Source: G963664225 sp964538065
GTDB taxonomy: Bacteria; Verrucomicrobiota; Verrucomicrobiia; Limisphaerales; UBA1319
DNA: 64,000 nt
Assembly: GCA_964538065.1 (NCBI GenBank)
Contig: CAZIDG010000006.1
Span: 1 to 64,000 of the forward strand
Reading direction: 5' to 3'
Position numbers and translations under genes: made by a program. Shown here one piece after another: positions 19,498 through 28,135 of the stretch; position 1 is the first letter of the stretch, and each line of letters opens with the position of its first letter. The notes beneath the pieces were generated by a model. The model had not been told where the DNA came from, ran no database searches, and worked only from the letters and a program-made list of their open reading frames with translations.

Positions 19498-20246
19498 AAG
19501 TCCTCATTCTTGCAGCCGGCTATGCCACGCGACTCTATCCGCTGACCCTGGCTCATCCCAAGCCCCTGCTGCCTGTGGCGGGCAAGCCGATGATCGATTA
19601 CGTCGTGGATAATCTGGCGCCCATCGGGGACATTGACCACTTTTATGTGGTTGCCAACGCCAAGTTCGCGTCTCATTTCGAGATCTGGGCCTCACAATAC
19701 CGGGATGGTCAATGCGCATCCAGGTTCACCGTCATTAATGACGGTTCCACGGATGATTCCAACAAATTGGGTGCCATCGGCGACATTCATCTCGTGCTGA
19801 CTCGCGAGAAGTTGGATGACGATCTGATCATCGTGGCGGGGGATAATTTGTTTAGTCAGTCACTGGAAGGGTTTGGGCAGTTTTGTAGAGCCAGGCAGGT
19901 GCCTGTAGTGGCGGTCTATGATGTTGGACAGCTTGAGGAGATCAAAAAATACAACTCCATCTCCGTAAATCCCGAGGGGCGCATCACTTTTTTTGAGGAA
20001 AAACCCCAAAACCCCACCAGCACCCTGACAGGCATTGCCCTTTACTATTATCCACGCCATATCGTTCCCCTTATCGAACGGTATATTAAGGATGGGAATA
20101 ATCCCGACCAGCCTGGGCGCCTGGTGCAATGGTTGTACACACGTCATCCCGTCTATACCTGGAGGGTGCCCGGCGTGTGGTATGACATCGGTTCGAAAGA
20201 AAGTCTGGAGGCTGCCAGTCGCGATTTTTCCAGACTTAATGTCTGA
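19494..20246 (+). CDS. Sugar-phosphate nucleotidyltransferase
   Basis: A 250-residue GT-A-fold enzyme that should activate a sugar phosphate with an NTP. The N-terminal signature is LILAAGYATRLYPLTLAHPK with KPLLPVAGKPMIDY, and the metal-binding Asp lies in VAGDNLFS near residue 120. Others are FFEEKP, IALYYYPRH and VPGVWYDIGSKESLEAA, all typical of glucose-1-phosphate thymidylyltransferase or mannose-1-phosphate guanylyltransferase relatives. It is shorter than RmlA (about 290) and has no acyltransferase tail. It overlaps ptsI by four bases. Which nucleotide and sugar it uses cannot be read from the sequence. Confidence 0.85.
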   Translation: MKVLILAAGYATRLYPLTLAHPKPLLPVAGKPMIDYVVDNLAPIGDIDHFYVVANAKFASHFEIWASQYRDGQCASRFTVINDGSTDDSNKLGAIGDIHLVLTREKLDDDLIIVAGDNLFSQSLEGFGQFCRARQVPVVAVYDVGQLEEIKKYNSISVNPEGRITFFEEKPQNPTSTLTGIALYYYPRHIVPLIERYIKDGNNPDQPGRLVQWLYTRHPVYTWRVPGVWYDIGSKESLEAASRDFSRLNV

Positions 20247-20457
20247 GGGAGTCCTGTTTTTGATTGCCAATAAGGAGACTGTTATTCTATAAAACCATCC
20301 GCTGGGTCCGCCTGTGGCGCCCGGCGCATGAATTCCCTGTTATTCGCTGAACCGCAGGCGATTGTGGATCAGGCCCCTGAATAAGTGAAAGCGGCTTATG
20401 CATGGTGTTGGTGTCGCTTGGGATCCCTGGCTCAGCAACCTATGTTCATTCATTAAC

Positions 20458-20787
20458 ATGGCAAATATACCTGATAAATTTGAGAATGTAACAGTGATCA
20501 CAAAAGCGAATGTGTATTTTGATGGTAACGTCATCAGCCATACGCTTTTGTTCAAAGATGGTACTAAAAAGACCATCGGCCTGATCTATCCAGGAAAGTA
20601 CCACTTTGGCACCCAGGCGGCCGAACGAATGGAATTGGTGGCTGGCGCTTGCATCGTCAAAATCGATGGGCAGTCAGCATCTCACGAATACCGGGGCGGA
20701 CAACTGTTCGATGTTCCTGCCAAGTCCGGTTTTGACATCGAGATCAAACAAGGCATTTGCGAGTATGTCTGCTCCTATATTCTGTAG
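20458..20787 (+). CDS. ppnP: Pyrimidine/purine nucleoside phosphorylase PpnP (DUF1255, YaiE-like)
   Basis: A 109-residue single-domain cupin matching the small E. coli PpnP (about 94 residues): FENVTVITKANVYFDG opening, GLIYPGKYHFGTQAAERMELV, and a closing FDVPAKSGFDIEI...CEYVCSYIL pattern. PpnP phosphorolytically cleaves several nucleosides. The ATG at 20458 is chosen because residues upstream of it do not match the family. It is monocistronic; a hairpin downstream may end the transcript. Confidence 0.85.
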   Translation: MANIPDKFENVTVITKANVYFDGNVISHTLLFKDGTKKTIGLIYPGKYHFGTQAAERMELVAGACIVKIDGQSASHEYRGGQLFDVPAKSGFDIEIKQGICEYVCSYIL

Positions 20788-20862
20788 GGGCTCGTCTCTG
20801 TGGAGTCGGTTTTGATCGCCAATCCTGACTCTTTGTAATAATATAACTACCTTGTAGCGAAT

Positions 20863-20900
20863 GGCATCCGAATGGTTTTGATCATGCGGATGCCTTTCTT
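20863..20900 (+). terminator. Possible terminator of ppnP
   Basis: An 8-bp perfect stem, ggcatccg paired with cggatgcc, with a 16-base loop followed by tttctt. The long loop and broken T tract make it a weaker candidate. Confidence 0.5.
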
Positions 20901-21090
20901 GTTTGCGCGGTTCTTCGATGGGTTGGCATGAAAAGCGCCTCGCCCCTTCTTTTCATTCCAACCACTTCCGATGGAGTCAATTAGCCAGTCAGCGAGGTCA
21001 TCAAGGAAGGGATGTTCGCTTCAAATAAATGCGTAATTGCTTCTGCTGGAATAGATTGTGCCACAGAAGGTACTTTTTACGTGCTAATTT

Positions 21091-21108
21091 GTGACAATTA
21101 TGTGACAA
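21091..21108 (-). promoter_or_regulatory. Pho-box-like direct repeat in front of DUF47-pit
   Basis: On the minus strand it reads TTGTCACATAATTGTCAC, two TTGTCAC units 11 bases apart with an AT spacer, as in the PhoB box. It ends nine bases before the ATG at 21118. That is too close to act as a -35 substitute for this gene and fits a repressor site better. In Sinorhizobium meliloti the related orfA-pit operon is known to be repressed by PhoB. Function here is inferred. Confidence 0.5.
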
Positions 21109-21117
21109 CTATTGGGT

Positions 21118-21747
21118 ATGTTTTCGCTGCAACGTTTATTGGGCAAAGATCAGCATTTTTTCGACCTGCTCGAAGCGAGTGCTGAGCAGGCTTGTCACAG
21201 TGTTCAGGAGTTAACCGCCTTTCTTAAAAAGCCCAACGAAGAGCGTAGCCTTCAGGAGTTTATACATACCCGCCGCAAGGATAAAAAAATCACTGAGGAA
21301 ATATCCACCCAGTTGTGCCGTACCTTTGTCACCCCCTTGGAGCGTGAGGATATCGAGGCGTTGTCCAACGCCCTGTATAAAATTCCCAAAACAATCGAGA
21401 AGTTTGGGGAGCGACTTTTGATCTGCCAGGAGCAGTTAAAGGGCAATGATTTTGGCAAACAAATCCGCCTGATGGACCAAACTACAGCCTGCGTCCTCCA
21501 GATGGTTAAAAGTCTGCGCCAGAAGCCTCGTTTGGAGAACCTCAAGGATCTCAATGAACGCCTCCACTTTTTGGAGGGCGAGGCAGACAAGTTGATGTTG
21601 GATTTGCTCAAGGATTTGTACAGTGGCCGTTACGATGTGCTCCAGGTCGTCATGATGCGTAATCTCTACGAACTGCTGGAGAAGGTCATCGACCGTTGCC
21701 GCGATGCGGGCAACATCGTCTTCAACATCGTTTTGAAACACAGTTGA
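21118..21747 (+). CDS. DUF47 family (PhoU-like) phosphate transport accessory protein
   Basis: A 209-residue all-helical cytoplasmic protein. It opens MFSLQRLLGKDQHFFDLLEASAEQ, a typical DUF47 start, and contains EERSLQEFIHTRRKDKKI and FVTPLEREDIEALSNALYKI, which form the PhoU-like metal-binding helix bundle. DUF47 proteins are almost always paired with a Pit transporter and are thought to control it. Pit follows 13 bases downstream. A TTG at 21112 in the same frame is an alternative start, but ATG 21118 matches the family. Confidence 0.88.
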   Translation: MFSLQRLLGKDQHFFDLLEASAEQACHSVQELTAFLKKPNEERSLQEFIHTRRKDKKITEEISTQLCRTFVTPLEREDIEALSNALYKIPKTIEKFGERLLICQEQLKGNDFGKQIRLMDQTTACVLQMVKSLRQKPRLENLKDLNERLHFLEGEADKLMLDLLKDLYSGRYDVLQVVMMRNLYELLEKVIDRCRDAGNIVFNIVLKHS

Positions 21748-21760
21748 GGGAGCCACTGGA

Positions 21761-22831
21761 ATGACACTTGTTATCTGCGTTGTCCTCGTGGCCCTGGTCT
21801 TCGAGTTCATCAACGGCTTCCACGATTCCGCCAATTCGATCGCAACCGTTGTCTCCACCAAAGTCCTTACTCCCCGCCAGGCGGTGACGATGGCGGCCAC
21901 CTTCGAGCTGGTCGGTGCCTTGTTGGGGGTGGCAGTGGCCACGACGATTGGCAAAGGTGTGGTGGACACTCAATATGTCTCGATGGAGGCCATTTTCTGC
22001 GCACTGACAAGCGCCATTATCTGGGGCCTTCTAACATGGTGGCTGGGTTTGCCTTCCAGTTCAAGCCATGCCCTGATCGGTGGGCTCTGCGGAGCCACTT
22101 TTGCCGCCGCGCATGGAAATTGGGGTGCGATCAAATGGTCGGTTTGGAATTCCACAACGCAACACTTTGATGGCGTTTGGCATAAAGTGGTCGTGCCAAT
22201 GGTTGTGTCGCCCATTTTCGGCATTGTATGTGGTTTTTTGCTGATGGGACTCTTGCTTGTTCTTTTGCGGCACTGGACCCCCCACATGGTCAATACCGTC
22301 TTTGGCAAGATGCAATTGCTCAGTGCCTCCTTTATGGGGTTGAGCCATGGGAGTAACGATGCACAAAAGACCATGGGTATCATTGCCTTAACCCTGTGGA
22401 CGGCGACTCAAAACGGTGCCTTCGATCAACTGCCCTCCTGGCTTTTCTTCTTAAAAACACCCAATTTCGAGGTCCATACCTGGATCAAAGTCGTATGTGC
22501 AGGGGTCATGGCCGCTGGCACAGCTTCGGGAGGTTGGCGCATCATTAAAACCCTGGGGCACAAGATGGTGAAACTGCAACCCATCCATGGTTTTGCCGCT
22601 GAGACCACAGCCGCCACCGTGATTCAGGTGGCCAGCCATTGGGGCATTCCGCTATCGACCACGCATATCATCAGCAGTTCAATCATGGGGGTCGGTGCCA
22701 CCAAACGCTTCAGCGCGGTCAAGTGGGGTATCGTTGAACGCATGCTCTGGGCATGGGTGCTGACCCTTCCGATTACCGGCCTGTTGGGCTATGGATTGCT
22801 GCGCGCCTTCCAATGGTGTGCGGCCTTGTAA
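21761..22831 (+). CDS. pit: Low-affinity inorganic phosphate transporter (PiT family)
   Basis: A 356-residue membrane protein of the PiT family, which moves phosphate or metal-phosphate with protons or sodium. The two duplicated signature halves are visible: FEFINGFHDSANSIATVVSTKV near residue 15 and GLSHGSNDAQKTMGIIAL near residue 195. About ten transmembrane segments are predicted. It follows the DUF47 gene with an intervening GGGAGCC that may serve as ribosome binding site. Convergent with the TRAP permease gene, with six bases between stops. Confidence 0.95.
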   Translation: MTLVICVVLVALVFEFINGFHDSANSIATVVSTKVLTPRQAVTMAATFELVGALLGVAVATTIGKGVVDTQYVSMEAIFCALTSAIIWGLLTWWLGLPSSSSHALIGGLCGATFAAAHGNWGAIKWSVWNSTTQHFDGVWHKVVVPMVVSPIFGIVCGFLLMGLLLVLLRHWTPHMVNTVFGKMQLLSASFMGLSHGSNDAQKTMGIIALTLWTATQNGAFDQLPSWLFFLKTPNFEVHTWIKVVCAGVMAAGTASGGWRIIKTLGHKMVKLQPIHGFAAETTAATVIQVASHWGIPLSTTHIISSSIMGVGATKRFSAVKWGIVERMLWAWVLTLPITGLLGYGLLRAFQWCAAL

Positions 22832-22837
22832 GGTCGC

Positions 22838-24700
22838 TCATTTCGCAAACATCTTTGGCAGGAGCGTCGATAGTACAGGCAAATAGGTGATTAGCATTAC
22901 GAGCACCAGGCGAATCATCAGCATGGGGACAACTGCCCTGTATATCAGCGAAAGAGGTTTGTTGAAACGGTATGAAGCCAAAAACAGGTTCATGCCCACC
23001 GGGGGAGTGAGGTAGCCCAGTTCCAGGTTGGCCAGGAACACAATCCCAAGGTGTATGGGATTGATGCCAAAGGCATTGCCCAAGGGAACCATTAACGGGA
23101 CCACCACCACGATGGCGGAATAAATGTCCATCAAGCAGCCGACCACCAGAAGAAACAGGTTGAGCATCAACAGGAACATCCAGGGTGAGTGGATGGAGCC
23201 CTTTGCCCATTCCACCGCTTTGGCCGGTATCTCCGCATCGACCAGGTAGTTGGTAAAGCCCAGCGCCACACCGAGGATCAACAGCACGCCACCCACCAGC
23301 AGACCGCATTCGGTCATGACTCGAGGACAATCCTTGAAAACCTTGAGATCCTTGTAGACCACCGTTTCCACGAAGAAGGCATAGAGAGCGGTAAGTGCCG
23401 CTGCTTCAACTGGTGTGGCAAAACCACCCATCAGCCCTCCAAAGGCAACGGCGGGTATCAACAGTTCCCACTTGGCATCCCAAATGGCTGAGCGGGCTTC
23501 CTTCCAATCAAACTGGCGTTCAGCCTTTTCCAGCCGCGGACCTTGGAGGATTCCCAGCCAGGTCGTCCCGGCCACCATAAGAATCCCTGGAAGTATTCCA
23601 CCCAGAAAAATCTGCTCAATGGTGATTTCCTTGGCGATGATGGCATAAAGAATCAGAGGCAGACAGGGGGGGAACAATAATCCCAACGCCCCCGCACTGG
23701 TCAGCAGGCCCAAGGCGTTCTTCTCGGAGTAACGGGCAGCAAGAAGGACAGGCATCAACAAACCTCCCAACGCCAGAATGGTGACGCCGGAGGCGCCAGT
23801 GAAGGTTGTAAAAAAGGCACAGACAAGGCTCGTCACTATCGCTGGTCCTCCACGGAAATGGCCCACCAACGAAATAAAGACACGCACCAGTCGTTTGGAA
23901 GCCCCACCTTCGGCCAGGAAGTACCCAGCCAGAGTGAACAGGGGAATGGTGGGCAGGGAAGGGTTTGTGACCAATCGGTAGTGGTCCAGGGGAATGGAGG
24001 CAATGGGAAGATCGGCCCCCCAGAAGAGAATCAACGCCGCACCCCCGAGTGTGGTGAATACGGGTGCTCCCAGGGCGGTGGCGATGAACAATACCACAAT
24101 GGCCGGCCAGATCATTTTTTCAGGGGCAAAGGGGGGCTTTAAAGCCATCACGATGACAAGGGCCATCAATACCACCGTGGTGACCTTGCCTGCCCATCCT
24201 TGGGCGGAATAGCGGATTAAGCGCCAGGCGACCACCGCAAATCCGATGGGTAGTGCCAGTTCAACGGTCCAAATCGGGATGTTATAGGCCAGCACATTAT
24301 GGCTTTCCCTTTCCGTGAGAACGAATTGCACGCTGGCAATGCACAGAAATACTGTGATGGCTGCCGCCAGCGAACTGCTCAAAACGCCAGCCACGGTTTT
24401 CCAACGGCCTTTGAGCAGGGCAGGCAGTGTGGATAGGGAAAGTAGTCGCGCTTCCCTTGCAGCGATGGCTCCTCCCAACATTCCAACCAACAGCGTCAGA
24501 TGTTGGACGACGATGGTCGATCCCGAGATTCCTCTGTGGAAAATGGCCCTCAGGACGATTTCCGCGATGGGAAGCACCATCATGATGGCCAGGATCAAGC
24601 TGATCCCCCAATTCTCCGTCTGACGGAACCAACTGCGGCCCAAGTTCAACAATTGAAGCGGCGGAGAGTTGGCTCCGGATTCGTCCGTTACGGTGGCCAT
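22838..24700 (-). CDS. TRAP transporter permease with fused small and large subunits (DctQM)
   Basis: A 620-residue membrane protein. Residues 1-170 form a four-helix DctQ small subunit (WGISLILAIMMVLPIAEIV, QHLTLLVGMLGGAIAAREA). From about residue 190 the DctM large subunit follows, with GAPVFTTLGGAALILFW, FTLAGYFLAEGGASKRLV, TFTGASGVTILALGGLL, LFPPCLPLILYAI and LTPPVGMNLFLASYRF, the usual DctM motifs. It imports an organic acid or similar solute using an ion gradient. It lies two bases downstream of the binding-protein gene. Confidence 0.92.
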   Translation of the reverse strand: MATVTDESGANSPPLQLLNLGRSWFRQTENWGISLILAIMMVLPIAEIVLRAIFHRGISGSTIVVQHLTLLVGMLGGAIAAREARLLSLSTLPALLKGRWKTVAGVLSSSLAAAITVFLCIASVQFVLTERESHNVLAYNIPIWTVELALPIGFAVVAWRLIRYSAQGWAGKVTTVVLMALVIVMALKPPFAPEKMIWPAIVVLFIATALGAPVFTTLGGAALILFWGADLPIASIPLDHYRLVTNPSLPTIPLFTLAGYFLAEGGASKRLVRVFISLVGHFRGGPAIVTSLVCAFFTTFTGASGVTILALGGLLMPVLLAARYSEKNALGLLTSAGALGLLFPPCLPLILYAIIAKEITIEQIFLGGILPGILMVAGTTWLGILQGPRLEKAERQFDWKEARSAIWDAKWELLIPAVAFGGLMGGFATPVEAAALTALYAFFVETVVYKDLKVFKDCPRVMTECGLLVGGVLLILGVALGFTNYLVDAEIPAKAVEWAKGSIHSPWMFLLMLNLFLLVVGCLMDIYSAIVVVVPLMVPLGNAFGINPIHLGIVFLANLELGYLTPPVGMNLFLASYRFNKPLSLIYRAVVPMLMIRLVLVMLITYLPVLSTLLPKMFAK

Positions 24701-24702
24701 GG

Positions 24703-25728
24703 TTATTGGGGCTTGTGAGTGGCTCGATATTCTTTGAGAAGGTTTTGCACTTCGTCAAACATGTCGGCAGGCACGATTTTCCCCCGGATCATGGGGTAGG
24801 CCTGGTTGGCAAACTGTTCCCATTCAGCGGTTAATTCAGGCGTCAATGTCTGGACCTTCATTCCCCGCTTTTTCATGGCTTCCACCGATTCATCGGCTTC
24901 GGCGCGGCTGCGTGCCTTGATGGCCTGGCCCGCTTCGGCGGCGGCCTTCATCAAGGCTTCGCGTTGATTTTCGGGGATCGCGTTCCAGGCCTTCTTGGTT
25001 ATGACCGTGCCTCCGACCAGGGGAGCCCAGTTGAGCTCGATCATGTAAGGGGCAGGACCAAAGAATTGCCCGGCCAGCGCATAGAAGGGCACGGAGGGTA
25101 CGGCATCAATGAGGCCGGTTTGCAGACCGGTCAGGACGTCGGTTTGTTCCAGGGGGACGGGCGTGTAGCCCAGGCTTTTCATGATATCGATGGTGCGTGT
25201 GTCTCCAGCACCCACATGCATCTTCATCTTCTTGAAATCGTCGGGTTTGGCGGCTGGTTGGCGGCTGAAAAATCGAACCCAGCCTGCATCACCCCAGAAC
25301 AACACCACAAAGCCTTTGTCCAGGAGCTTCTTTTCCAGGGCGGCACGGAGTTTTTCGCGCACAAAATCGACTTCGTCCAGCGAGCGAAACATCATGGGCA
25401 TGTTCTGCACACTGCTGACCGATTCCTCAATTTGCATGAGTCCATTGACCGTCAGCATGGCGGCCTGGAGTTGGCCTACCCTCATGCGCCGAACCATGTC
25501 CGATTCACCTCCCATGGTGCCATCGGTGTAAATGGTTAACGTGACACTGCCTCCCGTAGCCTCCCGCCACTTTTCTCCCATGGTCATGAGGCTCTTATGG
25601 AAGGAGGTGTCCTTGGGTGCCAGGGTGGCCAGGCGAATCTTGGTTTCAGCCTGTGCGGTGCAGGCCATGAGGCCCGCCAGGACCAGGATAAATGAAAATC
25701 GTGATGTAAATAGTCTAGATAGGGTCAT
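24703..25728 (-). CDS. TRAP transporter substrate-binding protein, DctP type
   Basis: A 341-residue periplasmic solute receptor with a signal peptide (about 1-27, ending TAQA). The mature protein starts ETKIRLATLAPKDTSFHK, then MGEKWREATGGSVTLTIYTDG, typical of the DctP family. The conserved Arg of the binding pocket could be the one in FRSLDEVDFVREKL or in KMKMHVGAGDTRTIDIMK; this cannot be settled by eye. The ligand is unknown. Second gene of the tatT-dctP-dctQM operon. Confidence 0.92.
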   Translation of the reverse strand: MTLSRLFTSRFSFILVLAGLMACTAQAETKIRLATLAPKDTSFHKSLMTMGEKWREATGGSVTLTIYTDGTMGGESDMVRRMRVGQLQAAMLTVNGLMQIEESVSSVQNMPMMFRSLDEVDFVREKLRAALEKKLLDKGFVVLFWGDAGWVRFFSRQPAAKPDDFKKMKMHVGAGDTRTIDIMKSLGYTPVPLEQTDVLTGLQTGLIDAVPSVPFYALAGQFFGPAPYMIELNWAPLVGGTVITKKAWNAIPENQREALMKAAAEAGQAIKARSRAEADESVEAMKKRGMKVQTLTPELTAEWEQFANQAYPMIRGKIVPADMFDEVQNLLKEYRATHKPQ

Positions 25729-25739
25729 ACGCGTATTGT

Positions 25740-26681
25740 TCAGGGATTGGCTTGGGGTTCCAAGGGGGGCAAAATCAAATCATCCATGTGCGCCAGGAGC
25801 CAGCGGGCTCGCCTTTGCATGATCAGATTGACCAGTCGATTGGCTGGATCTGCATCGGGATTGATGGCCAGGGCACGGTTGAGCAGGTCTTGAAATTCCT
25901 GGGCATTCTGGTTCTTGACCGAGACAACTTCCGCATAGGCAACCAAGGGGCTTGCCAGTTTGCCTCCGGAGAGGGCCTGGGCACGATCGAAGTGGTGTTT
26001 AATCCGCTGATCAAGGTCGCCTTTCTGGCTCTTGCGGGCGGATTCAAAACTGATCAAGAACGAGTGAAGGGCGCCATGGTCAAAGGCATCATCCAACTCC
26101 AGAGCGCGGTCCATCATGGCTTCGACCAAGGGGAGATCGGCGATGGCCTCCGGGCGATCCTTGGAGAGTGAAATGGTGGCAGCCCATGAAATGCTGCTCC
26201 AGTAAAGCAGGGGAAGGTCGGCCTTTTTCAAGACGGCCAGCGCCTTTTGGGGATTCTGTCGCAGTTGAGCGTTGAACCCCTTATGCCGCACCTCAATACC
26301 ACGGAGACCATAGTTATAAGCTCGGATATACAGTTTACGGGCTCGTTCACGCAAGGCGGTGGCAGCTTTGAGATCACGAGCTTCAGTCTCATCGGCTTCC
26401 TGTTGGACAAAGGCATAGGCGTATTGGGCAAAGCCCTGGTTGGCTGCAAGCAAAAGCCCCTGATGTTTAGGGCTTTCAGCCAAAAGGCTTTCGATCAATT
26501 TCAGACTGAAGGGTATTGCCTGACGGACCAGTTCCGGATCATCATCTTCCGCAAAGGTCGAACCACCTTGGGACAGTGCATCACCCACCTTGTTAATGGC
26601 ATATCTGCGTGCACTACACCCATTGCCCATGAGAATCATGAGCATGATTGCCAGCCATATACATGACTTTTTGGAGTTCAT
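25740..26681 (-). CDS. TRAP-associated TPR lipoprotein, TatT family
   Basis: A 313-residue lipoprotein from the ATG at 26681: signal MNSKKSCIWLAIMLMILMGN followed by the lipobox Cys in GNGC. The rest is helical and TPR-like, with LLLAANQGFAQYAYAFVQ, YNYGLRGIEVRH, LPLLYWSSISWAATISLSKD and LPLVEAMMDRALELDD. This matches TatT (Tp0956 of Treponema pallidum), which partners a TRAP binding protein and forms trimers with pores for ligand hand-over. Its position directly before dctP supports the call. An upstream ATG at 26708 is less likely. Confidence 0.85.
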   Translation of the reverse strand: MNSKKSCIWLAIMLMILMGNGCSARRYAINKVGDALSQGGSTFAEDDDPELVRQAIPFSLKLIESLLAESPKHQGLLLAANQGFAQYAYAFVQQEADETEARDLKAATALRERARKLYIRAYNYGLRGIEVRHKGFNAQLRQNPQKALAVLKKADLPLLYWSSISWAATISLSKDRPEAIADLPLVEAMMDRALELDDAFDHGALHSFLISFESARKSQKGDLDQRIKHHFDRAQALSGGKLASPLVAYAEVVSVKNQNAQEFQDLLNRALAINPDADPANRLVNLIMQRRARWLLAHMDDLILPPLEPQANP

Positions 26682-26965
26682 GACTTGAAAGACCGCGATT
26701 GACGGCATTGCAACAATACCCAGTCTCTACACGCAAAGACGACCAGTGGCAAATCCGAACTGGACTCGTTTTCGTTCATCACGAATTAAGTTGATGATGG
26801 TTCGACGCCAGGGCGAATTTGATTCTTCATCCAAAACAAATTGTAACTTTCTGAGGGCGAATAAAAAAGAGCGGCACAAAATGATAAATGGGATTGACCA
26901 AATCCGACATTTTGGCATTATAGGTACAAACCGAAAGCACGCAGCAATTAACCAAACAACCAATT

Positions 26966-28051
26966 ATGAGTATTACAGGCAAACTTGCTTGCTTGAGTCT
27001 TTTGGGGACTACCGCCATGGTAACTGTTGATGCCCAGACTCTTGAACAGGTCTGGAGCCTCAAACCGGGTGATCGTTCCTACCTCACCATAGACAACACT
27101 CAGCGCGGGGTGTCCTATAATCCCGCTTCCGGGCATGTCTTAGTGGCCAACAGATCTGGTGCTCTGAGCGTAAACATTCTTGATTCGGCGACCGGCCAGG
27201 ATGTCGGTACGCTGGATATGACAGGAATTAGTGGGGGTACCTTTGGATTGAATTTGGTCCATGTCGCAGCCGATGGTGCCATTTATGCAGGGAATCTGAC
27301 AACGGATTCCACCGGTACTGCCGGTCCCTACAAGCTGTACAAATGGGCCAATGAGAGTGCTGTTCCTCAGTTGGTCTATTCCGGTGATCCCAGTGGTGGG
27401 GATACGACGGCTTCGAATCGTCGTTTTGGCGATACTTTGGCCGTGCGGGGCAGTGGGAATGATACACAGGTGCTTATTGCATCCCGAAGCGGCACAGTTG
27501 CGGCTGTGCTGATGACCAAGGATGGCAATACCTTTGAAGCCACCAAGTTGAACGTTACAGGCATTTCGGGTGGGGACATTGGTCTGGGTTTGGGCTTTGG
27601 AGATGGCTACAAGTTCTGGGCCACAGCCAACGGCAAAAACCTGAAGGAACTTACGGTCAATCCATTGACTGGAGAAACCACCGTGATTAATGACTACGAT
27701 GGCACGGTTGTTCCCCTCCAGATCACGACCATTGCAGTGGATCCGGCGAACAATCTCCTTGCCGGGTTGTATTATTCAGGCACCGAAGTGGATAAATACA
27801 TGCTCTACGATATCTCGGGGACGCCCACGCTGTTGGATTCTGAATACACGGCCATGGGTGATACAACCGATAATCCAAACCTAAATGCCACTGGGGCACT
27901 TGATTTTGGCAATGGCTATCTGTTCGCGCTGGATTCCAACAACGGTTTGTCGGCCTTCCGCGTGGTTCCCATTCCTGAACCGGGTACTCTGGCCTTGATG
28001 GGCCTGGGGTCGGCTTTGATGGGATTAAGCTGGTTGCGTCGCAAAGCGTAA
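26966..28051 (+). CDS. PEP-CTERM sorting-domain protein with a beta-propeller-like body
   Basis: A 361-residue exported protein. An N-terminal signal (MSITGKLACLSLLGTTAMVTVDAQ in two stretches) precedes a beta-rich body with repeated VANRSGALSVNILDSATGQ and GDTLAVRGSGNDTQVLIASR segments, similar to DUF4623 proteins. The C-terminus is a textbook PEP-CTERM tripartite tail: PIPEPGTLALMGLG, a hydrophobic helix, and LRRKA. Such proteins are processed by exosortase and linked to exopolysaccharide export. No exosortase gene is in the window. A strong hairpin follows the stop. Confidence 0.9.
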   Translation: MSITGKLACLSLLGTTAMVTVDAQTLEQVWSLKPGDRSYLTIDNTQRGVSYNPASGHVLVANRSGALSVNILDSATGQDVGTLDMTGISGGTFGLNLVHVAADGAIYAGNLTTDSTGTAGPYKLYKWANESAVPQLVYSGDPSGGDTTASNRRFGDTLAVRGSGNDTQVLIASRSGTVAAVLMTKDGNTFEATKLNVTGISGGDIGLGLGFGDGYKFWATANGKNLKELTVNPLTGETTVINDYDGTVVPLQITTIAVDPANNLLAGLYYSGTEVDKYMLYDISGTPTLLDSEYTAMGDTTDNPNLNATGALDFGNGYLFALDSNNGLSAFRVVPIPEPGTLALMGLGSALMGLSWLRRKA

Positions 28052-28075
28052 GTGACCTTTTCTTCAGTTCAACGC

Positions 28076-28104
28076 AAACGGCGCCAGGTTTCCTGGCGCC
28101 GTTT
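28076..28104. terminator. Bidirectional terminator between the PEP-CTERM gene and lysS
   Basis: A perfect 13-bp stem, aaacggcgccagg paired with cctggcgccgttt, with a 3-base loop. It has A and T on both sides and sits between two convergent genes. Confidence 0.8.
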
Positions 28105-28135
28105 GTGTTATATCGAGAATGTATGGTAGTGGGGT

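Larger units (their letters stand above)
20788..21117. other. Intergenic region before the phosphate transport genes
   Basis: About 330 bases without a believable gene. It holds the presumed terminator of ppnP (20863-20900) near its start and a Pho-box-like direct repeat (21091-21108) at its end. No -35/-10 pair stands out. Confidence 0.5.

Noticed and set aside
26746..27030. A 94-codon plus-strand frame before the PEP-CTERM gene
   Set aside because: It overlaps the signal peptide region of the PEP-CTERM gene and has random-looking composition.
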